Source: Streptomyces goshikiensis (GTDB taxonomy: Bacteria; Actinomycetota; Actinomycetes; Streptomycetales; Streptomycetaceae). Taken from it: 64,000 bases of DNA. Shown here one piece after another: positions 34,627 to 42,557 of this stretch (positions within the stretch are counted from its first letter, which is position 1; the number at the start of each line of letters is the position of its first letter). The position numbers were made by a program, and so were the translations under genes. The notes under the pieces are model-generated. The model did no database searches, was not told the origin of the DNA, and saw nothing but the letters and a program-made list of their open reading frames with translations. The DNA is taken from contig NZ_BMVE01000016.1 in NCBI RefSeq assembly GCF_014650555.1, positions 1 to 64,000 of the forward strand, in the 5' to 3' direction.

Positions 34627-35991
34627 TCAGCCTCGGGAAATGAGCTCGGAGACGGTCCGAGCGGTGAGCAGTGCCTGGTCGTCGTTGAGGCGCGGGTCGC
34701 ACAGGGTGCGGTAAGCGCGCCGCAGGCCCGCCTCGTCCTTGGGGCCGCCGGCGCCGAGGCACTCGGTCACGCGGTCGCCGGCGATCTCCAGGTGCACGCC
34801 GCCCGGCCACTGGTCCGCGCCGAACAGCACCTCGAAGAAGCCGGTGATCTCGTCGTGGATGTCGCCCATCCGCCGGGCCTTGAGCCCGCCGGGGGTGGTG
34901 ATGGTGTTGCCGTGCATCGGGTCGCAGACCCAGGCCACGTCGTGGCCCGCCGCGCGGACGGCCTTGACCAGGCCGGGCAGGACCTCGCGGACCCGGCCGG
35001 CGCCGAAGCGTCCGATCAGGGTGAGGCGGCCGGGCCGGCGGTGCCGGTCCAGGCGGGCGCAGAGTTCGACGAGGGCCTCGGGGCTGGTGCCCGGGCCGAC
35101 CTTGCAGGCCACCGGGTTGGCGACCTGGGCGAGGAAGGCGACGTGGGCGCCGTCCAGGCGCCGGGTGCGCTCGCCGATCCAGGGCAGGTGGGTGGAGAGC
35201 AGGTAGTGCTCCCCGGTGTGGGAGTCGCGCCGGACCAGGGACTGTTCGTAGTCCAGTACGAGTGCCTCGTGGCTGGTCCACAGGCCGGTACGGCGCCAGG
35301 TGCCGCCCAGCTTGCTGGTCTGGCCGTACTCCTTGAGCACGGACCGCAGGCTGCCGTCCCAGGTGCGGGTGGGCAGGATCTGGCGGCCCTCGCCGCCCCG
35401 CGCGTCCCACGGGTGGATCGCGGAGGCGGATTCGTGGGCCATCAGGTGCAGCTCGTTGAGGACGGCACGGGCGGTGCCGTAGGCGGTGAGCATCCGGTAC
35501 GGGTCGGGGATCCGCGCGGCCGCCTCGGGGGCGGACTCGTTGACCATGTCGCCCCGGTAGACCGGCAGGACCTGGTCGCCGACGGTCTCCTCGGGCTTGG
35601 AGCGCGGCTTGGCGTACTGGCCGGCGATCCGGCCGACGGTGACGGTCGGCAGGTCGCCGGCGCCGCTGATGATCTCGGCCATCTCCCCGATGACGCGGTG
35701 CTTGCCGCGGACCGCGGCGAGACCGGCGGCGCCGACGGGTTCGGCACAGTCGCCCGCCTGGAGCAGGAAGGCCCGGCCGGCCGCGACGTGCGTCAGGGCG
35801 GAGCCCAGCCGGCGCACGTCGGCGGCCGCGGTGAGGGCGGGGGCCAGGGCCAGCTGGTCCTGGACGTGGGCGGCCTTGGAGGGGTCGGGCCACGTGGGCT
35901 GCTGGTCGGCCGGCAGGTTGCGCCACTCGGTCGTGGGGAGCGGCAGCCCGGCGGGCACCGGTACGGCCGGCAGGTAATCGGCGAAGGTCAC
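34627..35991 (-). CDS. Class II DAHP synthase
   Basis: 454-residue plant-type 3-deoxy-D-arabino-heptulosonate-7-phosphate synthase, first step of the shikimate pathway. Signatures: LLQAGDCAE, KPRSKPEE, YRGDMVN, WTSHEALVLDYEQ, KVGPGTSPE and VCDPMHGNT. The GTG at 35991 is chosen from a GGAAGAGA-type site. A cluster-borne copy beside PabAB normally boosts chorismate for an aromatic building block and may escape housekeeping feedback control (inference). Confidence 0.93.
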   Translation of the reverse strand: MTFADYLPAVPVPAGLPLPTTEWRNLPADQQPTWPDPSKAAHVQDQLALAPALTAAADVRRLGSALTHVAAGRAFLLQAGDCAEPVGAAGLAAVRGKHRVIGEMAEIISGAGDLPTVTVGRIAGQYAKPRSKPEETVGDQVLPVYRGDMVNESAPEAAARIPDPYRMLTAYGTARAVLNELHLMAHESASAIHPWDARGGEGRQILPTRTWDGSLRSVLKEYGQTSKLGGTWRRTGLWTSHEALVLDYEQSLVRRDSHTGEHYLLSTHLPWIGERTRRLDGAHVAFLAQVANPVACKVGPGTSPEALVELCARLDRHRRPGRLTLIGRFGAGRVREVLPGLVKAVRAAGHDVAWVCDPMHGNTITTPGGLKARRMGDIHDEITGFFEVLFGADQWPGGVHLEIAGDRVTECLGAGGPKDEAGLRRAYRTLCDPRLNDDQALLTARTVSELISRG

Positions 35992-36053
35992 TGCTCATCT
36001 CTTCCGTCGGTGTGGCGGCAAGGGGGCATTGAGGACCATGGATGGGCGGCCTG

Positions 36054-37460
36054 TCAGCCTTCGAATTCGGCGGTGACCAGCCCCTTGGGCTCCAAGAGGA
36101 ACTGGGCGAGGCTGCCGTCGTGGGGGGTCTCGGGGACACCGGCCCAGGGCTTGACCCGGCCGGTGACCACCTTGCGTACGGAGGGTTCGCGCAGGACCGC
36201 CCCGGCGAGTCCGGCGTGGTCGCCGGGCAGGCTCACCACCAGGGACTCGCGCAGCGGGCGGGTGCCGTCGGAGGGCTGCCAGGGGGCCACCACGATGAAG
36301 GGGAAGCCCAGTTCGGTGCCGGCCAGCGCGTGGTCGGCGCGGTCCACGGAGACGACCAGCGGCCGCAGCACCGTGGTGCCGTCGCCCGGGTCGGCGAGGA
36401 CGGAGCCGCCGTAGCGGTGGGTGCTGTGGTCGCGCGCCCCGGCGGTCAGGCCGGTGAGATGGCCGGCCAGGGCCTCGCCATTGGCGGGGCTGGTGGCCGG
36501 CAGGGTGGCGAGCTCGTCGAGCACGGGGCGTACGGGCAGGTCCGCGAGGCGTTCGGCGAGCGCGTCGGCGAGGGCGGCGACCGGCCCGCTGGTGAGCACC
36601 AGCGAGATGTTGTTGCAGCGGACGCCGCCGTCCTCGGAGATCCACTGGACGAGGTCGTCGAGCAGTTCCTTGTCGGTCTCGGCTCCGGGGCCGACGAGCA
36701 CCTTGCTGCGGCCGGGGCCGCGGACCAGGACGTCGCCGCGGTGCGCGAACCGGGCGGCGGCGTCCGGGCCGCCGTAGACCAGGCCCAGGTCGGCCTGCTG
36801 GAGCAGGTGTTCGCCGACGTCGTGGCCGCCGGGCAGGAAGGCCACGGTGTCCGGGTCGAGTCCGGCGGCGAGCAGCGCGGCGACGAGCCGGCGTGGGGTG
36901 AAGGGGTCCTTGCTGCCGGGGCGCACCACGACGCGGGCGCCCATCGCCAGGGCGCGGACCCAGGTGACGTTCGGCTCGGGGTGGTTGTTGGGGACGATCG
37001 CGGCGAGGATCCGGCCCCGGGGGACCATGACGGTGCGGTAGCCGCGGGTCTCGTACGGGGCGGGGGTCTCGGCGCCGTTGATGCGCTCGATGATGCCGAG
37101 CTGGGTGTGGATGCCCTCGATCGCCCGGGTGATGGCGGCGCCCGGGGTGCCGGTGGCGAGGACGACCCGGCGGCGGTACTCCTCGGGGCTCTCCCCGTTC
37201 AGTTCGGCCGTCGCGAAGAGTTCTCCGGCGGCCGCGAACAGCTCGGCGGGCGGGGCGGGGGCGTCGGCGCCGCCTCGCAGCCGGTTGAGGGCGGCCTGGG
37301 CGAGCAGCCGGGGGGCCAGGCCGACGGAGACGAGCGGGGTGCCGTCGAGGGCGGTGAGCTCGGAGCGGTCGCGGCTCTCGACGTCCTTGCCACCGATGAC
37401 GGGGTTGATCGCGGGTAACGCGCCGCTGTCGTGGGCGTTCGCGCCGTGGGGGGCGGCCAT
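36054..37460 (-). CDS. LuxC-like acyl reductase (aldehyde dehydrogenase superfamily)
   Basis: 468-residue protein of the aldehyde-dehydrogenase/LuxC acyl-CoA reductase superfamily. IVPNNHPEPNVTW (about 155-167) matches the NAD(P)-binding IxP(x)N region, and Cys282 in GGVRCNN is the likely catalytic thiol. Its ATG overlaps the stop of the LuxE-like gene (TGATG). Together they would activate and reduce a carboxylate to an aldehyde, as the LuxE/LuxC pair does for fatty acids. Here the substrate is more likely an aminobenzoate or hydroxybenzoate made by the same operon, but the fatty chain cannot be excluded. Confidence 0.75.
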   Translation of the reverse strand: MAAPHGANAHDSGALPAINPVIGGKDVESRDRSELTALDGTPLVSVGLAPRLLAQAALNRLRGGADAPAPPAELFAAAGELFATAELNGESPEEYRRRVVLATGTPGAAITRAIEGIHTQLGIIERINGAETPAPYETRGYRTVMVPRGRILAAIVPNNHPEPNVTWVRALAMGARVVVRPGSKDPFTPRRLVAALLAAGLDPDTVAFLPGGHDVGEHLLQQADLGLVYGGPDAAARFAHRGDVLVRGPGRSKVLVGPGAETDKELLDDLVQWISEDGGVRCNNISLVLTSGPVAALADALAERLADLPVRPVLDELATLPATSPANGEALAGHLTGLTAGARDHSTHRYGGSVLADPGDGTTVLRPLVVSVDRADHALAGTELGFPFIVVAPWQPSDGTRPLRESLVVSLPGDHAGLAGAVLREPSVRKVVTGRVKPWAGVPETPHDGSLAQFLLEPKGLVTAEFEG

Positions 37461-38545
37461 CAGTAGACACCCTCGATCACGGCCGGGGCGTCCTTGGTGG
37501 TGAGCGGGCCGATGTCGGCGAGGCCGTCGATGTGGTCGCCCTTGGCGGGGCGGACGCGGATCGCGGTGTCGCGCTCCAGCACGTTGGGCAGGAACATGTC
37601 CTTGCTGAGCTGGTGCACCAGGACCTGGCCGCGCTCGCCGTACTCGACGGGCTCGCCGGTCTCGGGGTGCAGGAGTTCGACGATCGACTGCGGGAAGTAC
37701 GGGCGGAAGACGGCGGGGTGGCTGTCGCCGGCCTCGCGGACCCGCTGCGGGGCGATGCCCATCAGGGTGTTGCCGTAGATGGCGGCGACCCGGGCCCGCG
37801 GGAAGAACGTTTCCTCGATCTGGTGCAGGGACTCGGGGCTGATGCTGGTGCCGGCCCACAGGATGCCTTCGAGGGAGGCGCCGAGCGCGTCGTAGAGGGC
37901 GGGGCGGGCGCAGACCGCCTCCAGCACCGGCGGGGTGATGAACAGGACCTTGATGTTCTGGGAGTTGACCACGAGCTCGATCTGGTCGAGCAGGTACTCG
38001 CGGTACTCCGCGGCGAGCTCCGGGCGGCCCGAGCCGATGAGCCGCTTGACCCAGCGCGGGTCGAAGTCGAGGGTGAAGCACATGGAGCCGCGCAGCTGCG
38101 CGAGGTGGCGCACGGTGCGGCCGACGACGTGCGGGCCGGTGGGGCCGACGTGCAGCCAGTGCCCCTGGGAGGGGAAGCCGTGGTCGGTGAGGACCTCGCT
38201 GACCCACTCCACGTTCTGGCCGCGCGATTCGCTGTCGACGACGCGCTTGGGGGCGCCGACGGTGCCGCCGGACTCGAAGACGTCGAAGCTGTTGCCGGCG
38301 CTTCCCTCCGGAACCAGGTCCTCGACGGGTACGGTACGCAGTTCACCGCTGACGTCCGGGAAGCGGCGCAGGTCCGCGATCTCGACGATGTCGGTGAGCG
38401 GGTCGAAGCCGAGGCCCGGTGCCTTGCGCAGCCAGAACGGGGATCCCGTCGCGGGGTCGAAGTGCCAGCGCATCATCTCGCGCAGGTGCTTCGAGACGGC
38501 GTTCGGGTCGTCGGCTCCCAGCACGTCGTTTACCAGCTCAGTCAT
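37460..38545 (-). CDS. LuxE/PaaK-like acyl-adenylating enzyme
   Basis: 361-residue adenylate-forming protein of the LuxE/phenylacetate-CoA-ligase-like group. The segment FDVFESGGTVGAPKRVV (about 90-106) corresponds to the SSGTTGxPK phosphate loop, and AAIYGNTLMGIAP to the A5 region. It is much shorter than normal ANL ligases (about 500 aa), as is LuxE. First gene of the operon, overlapping the LuxC-like gene by one base. Likely role: activation of a carboxylate for reduction by its partner. The start at 38545 has only a weak ribosome site. Confidence 0.72.
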   Translation of the reverse strand: MTELVNDVLGADDPNAVSKHLREMMRWHFDPATGSPFWLRKAPGLGFDPLTDIVEIADLRRFPDVSGELRTVPVEDLVPEGSAGNSFDVFESGGTVGAPKRVVDSESRGQNVEWVSEVLTDHGFPSQGHWLHVGPTGPHVVGRTVRHLAQLRGSMCFTLDFDPRWVKRLIGSGRPELAAEYREYLLDQIELVVNSQNIKVLFITPPVLEAVCARPALYDALGASLEGILWAGTSISPESLHQIEETFFPRARVAAIYGNTLMGIAPQRVREAGDSHPAVFRPYFPQSIVELLHPETGEPVEYGERGQVLVHQLSKDMFLPNVLERDTAIRVRPAKGDHIDGLADIGPLTTKDAPAVIEGVY

Positions 38546-38953
38546 GTAGATCCAACCGTTTCTTCGGGCAGTGCCACCGGGCACCGGATGTTCAGGTTCT
38601 GGGCACGCCCCGGCGCCGGATTGAGGAGCGGGAGTGCGGAGGTGCGGGAGTGCGGGAGTGCGTGTGCAGCGACGGCCGCGCGGCCGGGGCCGGGCAGCAC
38701 AGGGGACCGCCGATCGGGGTGGCCCGGGATGCGCGGACCTCCTTGGGTCCCGCTGCCCTGTTCGCCATTTACCTTTTCCGCGAGACACCTTGGCTGTCAA
38801 GCGCGATGCGCAACGTGACACGGTCTCGTACGGGTCCCACGTACGCGGTGGCGTGCGACGCGGCCGCAAACACGGCCGTTCGCACTCCGTTCCTGTTCAA
38901 CTGCTGGGCTGCTCACTGGTCATGGCCCGGGCCGGCTCCTATCGTCACTGCCC
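38546..38953. promoter_or_regulatory. Divergent promoter region of the aromatic operons
   Basis: About 400 bp between the LuxE-like operon (leftward) and the AhpD operon (rightward). It contains a short imperfect tandem of GCGGGAGT units at about 38628-38664 and an AT-richer stretch at 38765-38800. No ORF looks real here. Both aromatic-precursor operons are probably driven from this region. Confidence 0.5.
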
Positions 38954-39433
38954 ATGACCACCCGTAACAGCGAGCGCCTCGACCTCAACACCCACTCGGC
39001 GCGCACGTACTCCGCCATGCACCGTCTCGCCACCACGGCCGCCCAGGCCGCCACCGACGCGGGCCTGGAAGGCCCCCTGGTCGAGCTGGTGCGCATCCGT
39101 GCCTCCCAGATCAACGGCTGCGCCTTCTGCATCGACATGCACACCATCGACGCCCGGTCCGCCGGTGAGGCCGAGCAGCGCCTCTACGCCCTGAACGCCT
39201 GGGAGGAGGCCCCCTTCTTCACCGAGCGCGAGCGCGCCGCGCTGGAGTTCACCGAGTCGGTGACCCTCGTCCACACCGGTCACGTCCCGGACGACGTCTA
39301 CGAGCGCACCGTGAAGGTCTTCGGCGAGGAGCAGCTGGCCGCCCTGCTGTGGATCATCGTCGTGATCAACAGCTACAACCGCGTCGCCATCACCCCCCGT
39401 CTCACCCCGGGCAACTACAAGCCCTCTGCCTGA
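38954..39433 (+). CDS. AhpD/carboxymuconolactone decarboxylase-family protein
   Basis: 159-residue all-alpha protein of the AhpD-like/CMD family. The redox motif GCAFCIDMH places Cys56, Cys59 and His63 as in alkylhydroperoxidases. It is first in a plus-strand operon with the chorismate-lyase-like and monooxygenase genes. Possible roles are peroxide or reactive-nitrogen protection, or an unusual decarboxylation; the motif favours the thiol peroxidase type. Confidence 0.85.
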   Translation: MTTRNSERLDLNTHSARTYSAMHRLATTAAQAATDAGLEGPLVELVRIRASQINGCAFCIDMHTIDARSAGEAEQRLYALNAWEEAPFFTERERAALEFTESVTLVHTGHVPDDVYERTVKVFGEEQLAALLWIIVVINSYNRVAITPRLTPGNYKPSA

Positions 39434-39510
39434 CCCGCCTCCGCCGCGTCCGCCCGCCCCTCCGCGAGGCGGTCGCGGCGGCTCCGTGTCCCGACCCAGA
39501 AAACTCCCCC

Positions 39511-40152
39511 ATGCCTGGCACCCACAGAACCCCGGTCAGCCCGCTGCCCCGGCCCGGCATCCGCGCGCAGGACTTCACCGATCCCTTCACCCGCCGCCTG
39601 CTGCTCAACGAGGGCTCGACCACCGAGCTCCTGGAGCGCCGCGGCCGCTGCCGGCTCGGACTGCGCGTCGTGGAGCAGACGCTGGCGCCCCTTCACCTCC
39701 GCGACGGCCGCCTGCTCGACATGCTCGGCGTCACCCCGCAGACCCCCTGCCTGGTCCGGCGCACCGAACTCGTGTCCCCCGAGGGGACGGCCGTCTCCCG
39801 GAACCTGGTGATCGGCCTGCTCCCCCGGTCCGACGAGGTCACCCAAGTCGTCACCCACCACTCCGTGGCCCTCGGCCGGTCCGTCAACCTGCGCGGCATC
39901 CCGCAGCGGCGGACCCTGCTGAGCGCCGGCCTCACCACCTGGCAGGGCACCGGGCGCACCGTGCCCGCCGTGTCCCGCGGCTACCTGCTGCACCTGGACG
40001 ACGAGGCCCCGCTGTACGTCGCGGAGACCTTCAACCCCGCCGTCGCCCCGCCCTGGCGGCGCGGGACGGGCACGGGGACGGGCACGGCGGCGCCGGTGAG
40101 CGCCGTACGAGCGGTCCCCGCCGTCACCACGGCCCTCGGGCGGGCCTCATGA
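39511..40152 (+). CDS. Chorismate-pyruvate-lyase-like protein
   Basis: 213-residue protein that fits the UbiC/UTRA fold: FTRRLLLNEGSTTELLERR (about 22-40), LGLRVVEQTLAP, CLVRRTELVSPEGTAVSRNLV and a late Glu in YVAETFNPAVAPP, arranged as in bacterial chorismate lyases that release 4-hydroxybenzoate. No helix-turn-helix domain is present, which argues against a GntR/UTRA regulator. The stop overlaps the monooxygenase start (ATGA), so its product is probably passed to that enzyme. The ribosome site at 39511 is poor, so the N-terminus is uncertain. Confidence 0.6.
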   Translation: MPGTHRTPVSPLPRPGIRAQDFTDPFTRRLLLNEGSTTELLERRGRCRLGLRVVEQTLAPLHLRDGRLLDMLGVTPQTPCLVRRTELVSPEGTAVSRNLVIGLLPRSDEVTQVVTHHSVALGRSVNLRGIPQRRTLLSAGLTTWQGTGRTVPAVSRGYLLHLDDEAPLYVAETFNPAVAPPWRRGTGTGTGTAAPVSAVRAVPAVTTALGRAS

Positions 40153-41297
40153 GCGACTCGGTCGCCGTGGTCGGCGCCGGGCCGGTCGGCCTCGCCGCCG
40201 CGCTCGCCGCCCACTCCCTCGGCCTGGAGCCGGTCCTGCTGGAGGCCGGGGCGCGCACCGCCCGGCGGCCCGGCAGCCGCGCCATCTTCATCCACCGCGC
40301 CACCCTCGACCGCCTGGAGCGGATCCGCCCGGGCCTGAGCGCGGAGATCTCCGGCCAGGGCCTGGTGTGGGACACCAAGCGCACCCTGTGGGCCGGCCGT
40401 CAGGTGCACCTGCGCACCTACCCGACCACCGCGGCCACCGCGCCCTTCAGCAGCCTTCCGCAGACCGTCGTCGAGGACGTGCTGCGCCGCGCCTGTGACG
40501 AGGCGGGCATCCGCTCCGTGTGGGGCGATCCCGTCGCCGACGTGGACAGCGGCGCGGCCGGGGTGCGGCTACGCACCCGCTCCGGCGGCGTGTACGAGGC
40601 CGGCCACGTCATCGCCGCCGACGGCTCCCGGTCGACGGTGCGCGAGCGGGTGGGCATCGCCCTGCGGGGCAGCACCTCCGAGACCGAGTTCGTCGTCATC
40701 GACGTCGCCGACGGTCCCGTACGGGCCCCCGCCGAGCGGATCTTCCACTACCGCCATCCCGGGGTCGCCGGGCGCAACGTGCTGCTGGTCCCCTTCCGGG
40801 GCGGCTGGCGCGTGGACGTCCAGTGCCGGCCCGGCGACGACGCCGCCCGCCTGGTCGCGAACGCGCCCCGGTGGCTGCCGCGGGTGCTGCCGCAGGTACC
40901 CGACCCCGAGATCACCTGGTCGTCGGTGTACCGCTTCCAGCAGCGCCTCGCCGACCGCTTCGCCGACGCGAGCGGCCGGGTCCTGCTGGCGGGCGAGGCG
41001 GCCCATCTGCTGCCGCCGTTCGGTGCGCGCGGCATGAACTCCGGGATCAGCGACGCCGTGGCCGCGGCCACCGCCGTACGGGAGGGCACCGTCGCGGACT
41101 ACGCCCGCGCCCGGCAGGAGGCCGCCGAGGGCAACATCCGCGCCGCCGGGGCCGCCCTGGACCACCTGCTCGCCGTCCGGCCGGCGCAGCGCGGCCGGCA
41201 GTGGGCCGCCGCCGCGCTCTCGCCGCTGTGGCCGAAGGCCGGCCACTGGCTGGACGCGGCGCCGTACGGGCCCCGCATCCGCAAACTGACCTACTGA
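40149..41297 (+). CDS. FAD-dependent aromatic monooxygenase (B)
   Basis: 382-residue group A flavin hydroxylase: VVGAGPVGLAAALA at the N-terminus, HVIAADGSRSTVR (DG motif) and LLAGEAAHLLPPFGARGMNSGISDA. It is paralogous to copy A at 27914-29152. Four-base overlap with the chorismate-lyase-like gene suggests 4-hydroxybenzoate or a derivative as substrate. Ring hydroxylation or oxidative decarboxylation are both known for the class. A 15-bp hairpin follows. Confidence 0.88.
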   Translation: MSDSVAVVGAGPVGLAAALAAHSLGLEPVLLEAGARTARRPGSRAIFIHRATLDRLERIRPGLSAEISGQGLVWDTKRTLWAGRQVHLRTYPTTAATAPFSSLPQTVVEDVLRRACDEAGIRSVWGDPVADVDSGAAGVRLRTRSGGVYEAGHVIAADGSRSTVRERVGIALRGSTSETEFVVIDVADGPVRAPAERIFHYRHPGVAGRNVLLVPFRGGWRVDVQCRPGDDAARLVANAPRWLPRVLPQVPDPEITWSSVYRFQQRLADRFADASGRVLLAGEAAHLLPPFGARGMNSGISDAVAAATAVREGTVADYARARQEAAEGNIRAAGAALDHLLAVRPAQRGRQWAAAALSPLWPKAGHWLDAAPYGPRIRKLTY

Positions 41298-41329
41298 GAG
41301 CCCGCCCGGCGAGCTCCTCCGCACGGCGA

Positions 41330-41365
41330 ACGGCCCCGTATCCGGTTCATCGGATACGGGGCCGT
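41330..41365. terminator. Bidirectional terminator, 15-bp stem
   Basis: ACGGCCCCGTATCCG (41330-41344), 6-nt loop, and its exact complement (41351-41365), between the convergent monooxygenase and StrR-type genes. It would serve both transcripts. Confidence 0.85.
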
Positions 41366-41394
41366 CGGGCTTGCCGTGCTCTGCCGCTCGCGGC

Positions 41395-42462
41395 TCAGAT
41401 CGCGTTCGCGCGCGCCAGGTCGGCGAACTCCCGCCAGAAGCGGGCGTACTCCGTCGCGAGCTCCGCCACCGTCTCGGCGCGGTGCGCGGGCACCCCCTCG
41501 GCCATGGTGCGCCAGTCGCCGGCCGGCAGGGTCAGGGCGCTCAGCAGCCGCAGCAGCGTCCGCCCCGTCTCACTGTGCCGCAGCGTGGGGTCCTGGCACA
41601 GCTTCTGGTAGGCCACCGTCAGTTCCCGCTCCGGCGGCGGTACGAGGCGCACGTGGCCCCGCTTCGGCGCGGCGGGCCGCTGCTGTTGCAGTTGCTGCTG
41701 CTGTTCCTGCTGCTTCTGGTGCTGCTGCTGACGCTGCTGGCGCTGCTTGCGCTCTCCGACCCGCTGGCGCTCCGGCACCGGGTCCTCGCCGCGCTGCATC
41801 CGCTGGCGCACGTCCCGGACGGTGGCCGGGGACAGCCCCGTCCGCTTGGCGATCTCCCGCAGCGAGACCCGGGCCGGGTCGGCCAGCAGCCGCTGCGCCT
41901 CCCGCCGGCCCTGCGCGGTGCTCAGCGGCCGGACCTTCCCGTCGCGGCCGAGCCGGCCCTCGGCGGGCGCCTGCACCGCGCCGGGTACGCCGCGCCGCAG
42001 CGCGGCCACCGTGTGCGCGGACAGCCCCGCGACCGAGGCGATGGCCCGGTCCGCCCAGTGGCCGTGCGTCTGGAGGATCCGTACCGCCGCGGCCGTCCGC
42101 TCGGACAGGGTCAGCGGCAGCCCGTGCCGGGTGTTGGACTGCACGGAGTACACGAAGGCGTCCTCCGCGCTGCCGTCGAGGAACTGGACCTCGATCTCCG
42201 TACGGCCGCGCAGCAGCGCGGCCCTGAGGCGGTGCATCCCGTCGACGACCCGCATCGAGGGCCGGTGCACGACGATCGGCGGCAGCCGGTTCTCCGAGAC
42301 GGCCAGGGCCCGCAGGTGCTCCGCGTGCTCGGTGAGGGCGCGCGGGGAATCGGCGGGCTGGAGCGCGGAGATGGGCACCAGGTGCACCGAGGTGAGCCGC
42401 TGCGGGCGCGACGGCTCCGGGCTCTCGTGGTTGACGGGGCTCCCCGCCCTGGCAGTGGTCAT
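41395..42462 (-). CDS. StrR-type (ParB-like) pathway activator
   Basis: 355-residue regulator of the StrR/NovG group, built on a ParB/Srx-like N-terminal domain. LVPISALQPADSPR (28-41), PPIVVHRPSMRVVDGMHRLRA (61-81) and SNTRHGLPLTLSERTAA (109-125) closely follow StrR, the streptomycin activator. An HTH follows (IASVAGLSAHTVAALRR, 141-157), and a second HTH-like segment at 200-222 (REIAKRTGLSPATVRD). Residues 240-261 form a Gln-rich tract of 15 Gln in 22, unusual in this family. It is likely a direct activator of cluster promoters. Confidence 0.88.
   Translation of the reverse strand: MTTARAGSPVNHESPEPSRPQRLTSVHLVPISALQPADSPRALTEHAEHLRALAVSENRLPPIVVHRPSMRVVDGMHRLRAALLRGRTEIEVQFLDGSAEDAFVYSVQSNTRHGLPLTLSERTAAAVRILQTHGHWADRAIASVAGLSAHTVAALRRGVPGAVQAPAEGRLGRDGKVRPLSTAQGRREAQRLLADPARVSLREIAKRTGLSPATVRDVRQRMQRGEDPVPERQRVGERKQRQQRQQQHQKQQEQQQQLQQQRPAAPKRGHVRLVPPPERELTVAYQKLCQDPTLRHSETGRTLLRLLSALTLPAGDWRTMAEGVPAHRAETVAELATEYARFWREFADLARANAI
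41680..41745 (-). repeat. Gln-codon repeat within StrR-type gene
   Basis: Encodes a polyglutamine-rich linker (Gln with interspersed Lys, Arg, His, Glu, Leu) at residues 240-261 between the HTH part and the C-terminal domain. The DNA is a run of CAG-type trinucleotides (CTG on the + strand), a typical slippage-prone sequence, so length may vary between strains. Confidence 0.75.
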
Positions 42463-42499
42463 CGCCTGCGCCCTTTCCGAGTGGTGCGGTGGTAACAGC

Positions 42500-42550
42500 C
42501 CGCCGGGGGTGGGCAACCGTGCGCTTCGCACGGTTGCCCACCCCCGGCGG
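42500..42550 (-). terminator. Very strong hairpin, 24-bp perfect stem
   Basis: Arms 42500-42523 and 42527-42550 are exact complements with a 3-nt loop. It starts 7 bp past the methyltransferase stop and ends before the StrR-type gene. It is the likely terminator for the 11-kb nitrous-acid operon. Unusually long and perfect for this genome. Confidence 0.85.
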
Positions 42551-42557
42551 GGTCGTG

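Noticed and set aside
36054..38545. Bioluminescence (lux) operon
   Set aside because: No luciferase (LuxA/LuxB) or LuxD is present, and neighbours are aromatic precursor genes.
39511..40152. GntR/UTRA transcription factor
   Set aside because: There is no N-terminal DNA-binding domain and the gene is coupled to a monooxygenase.
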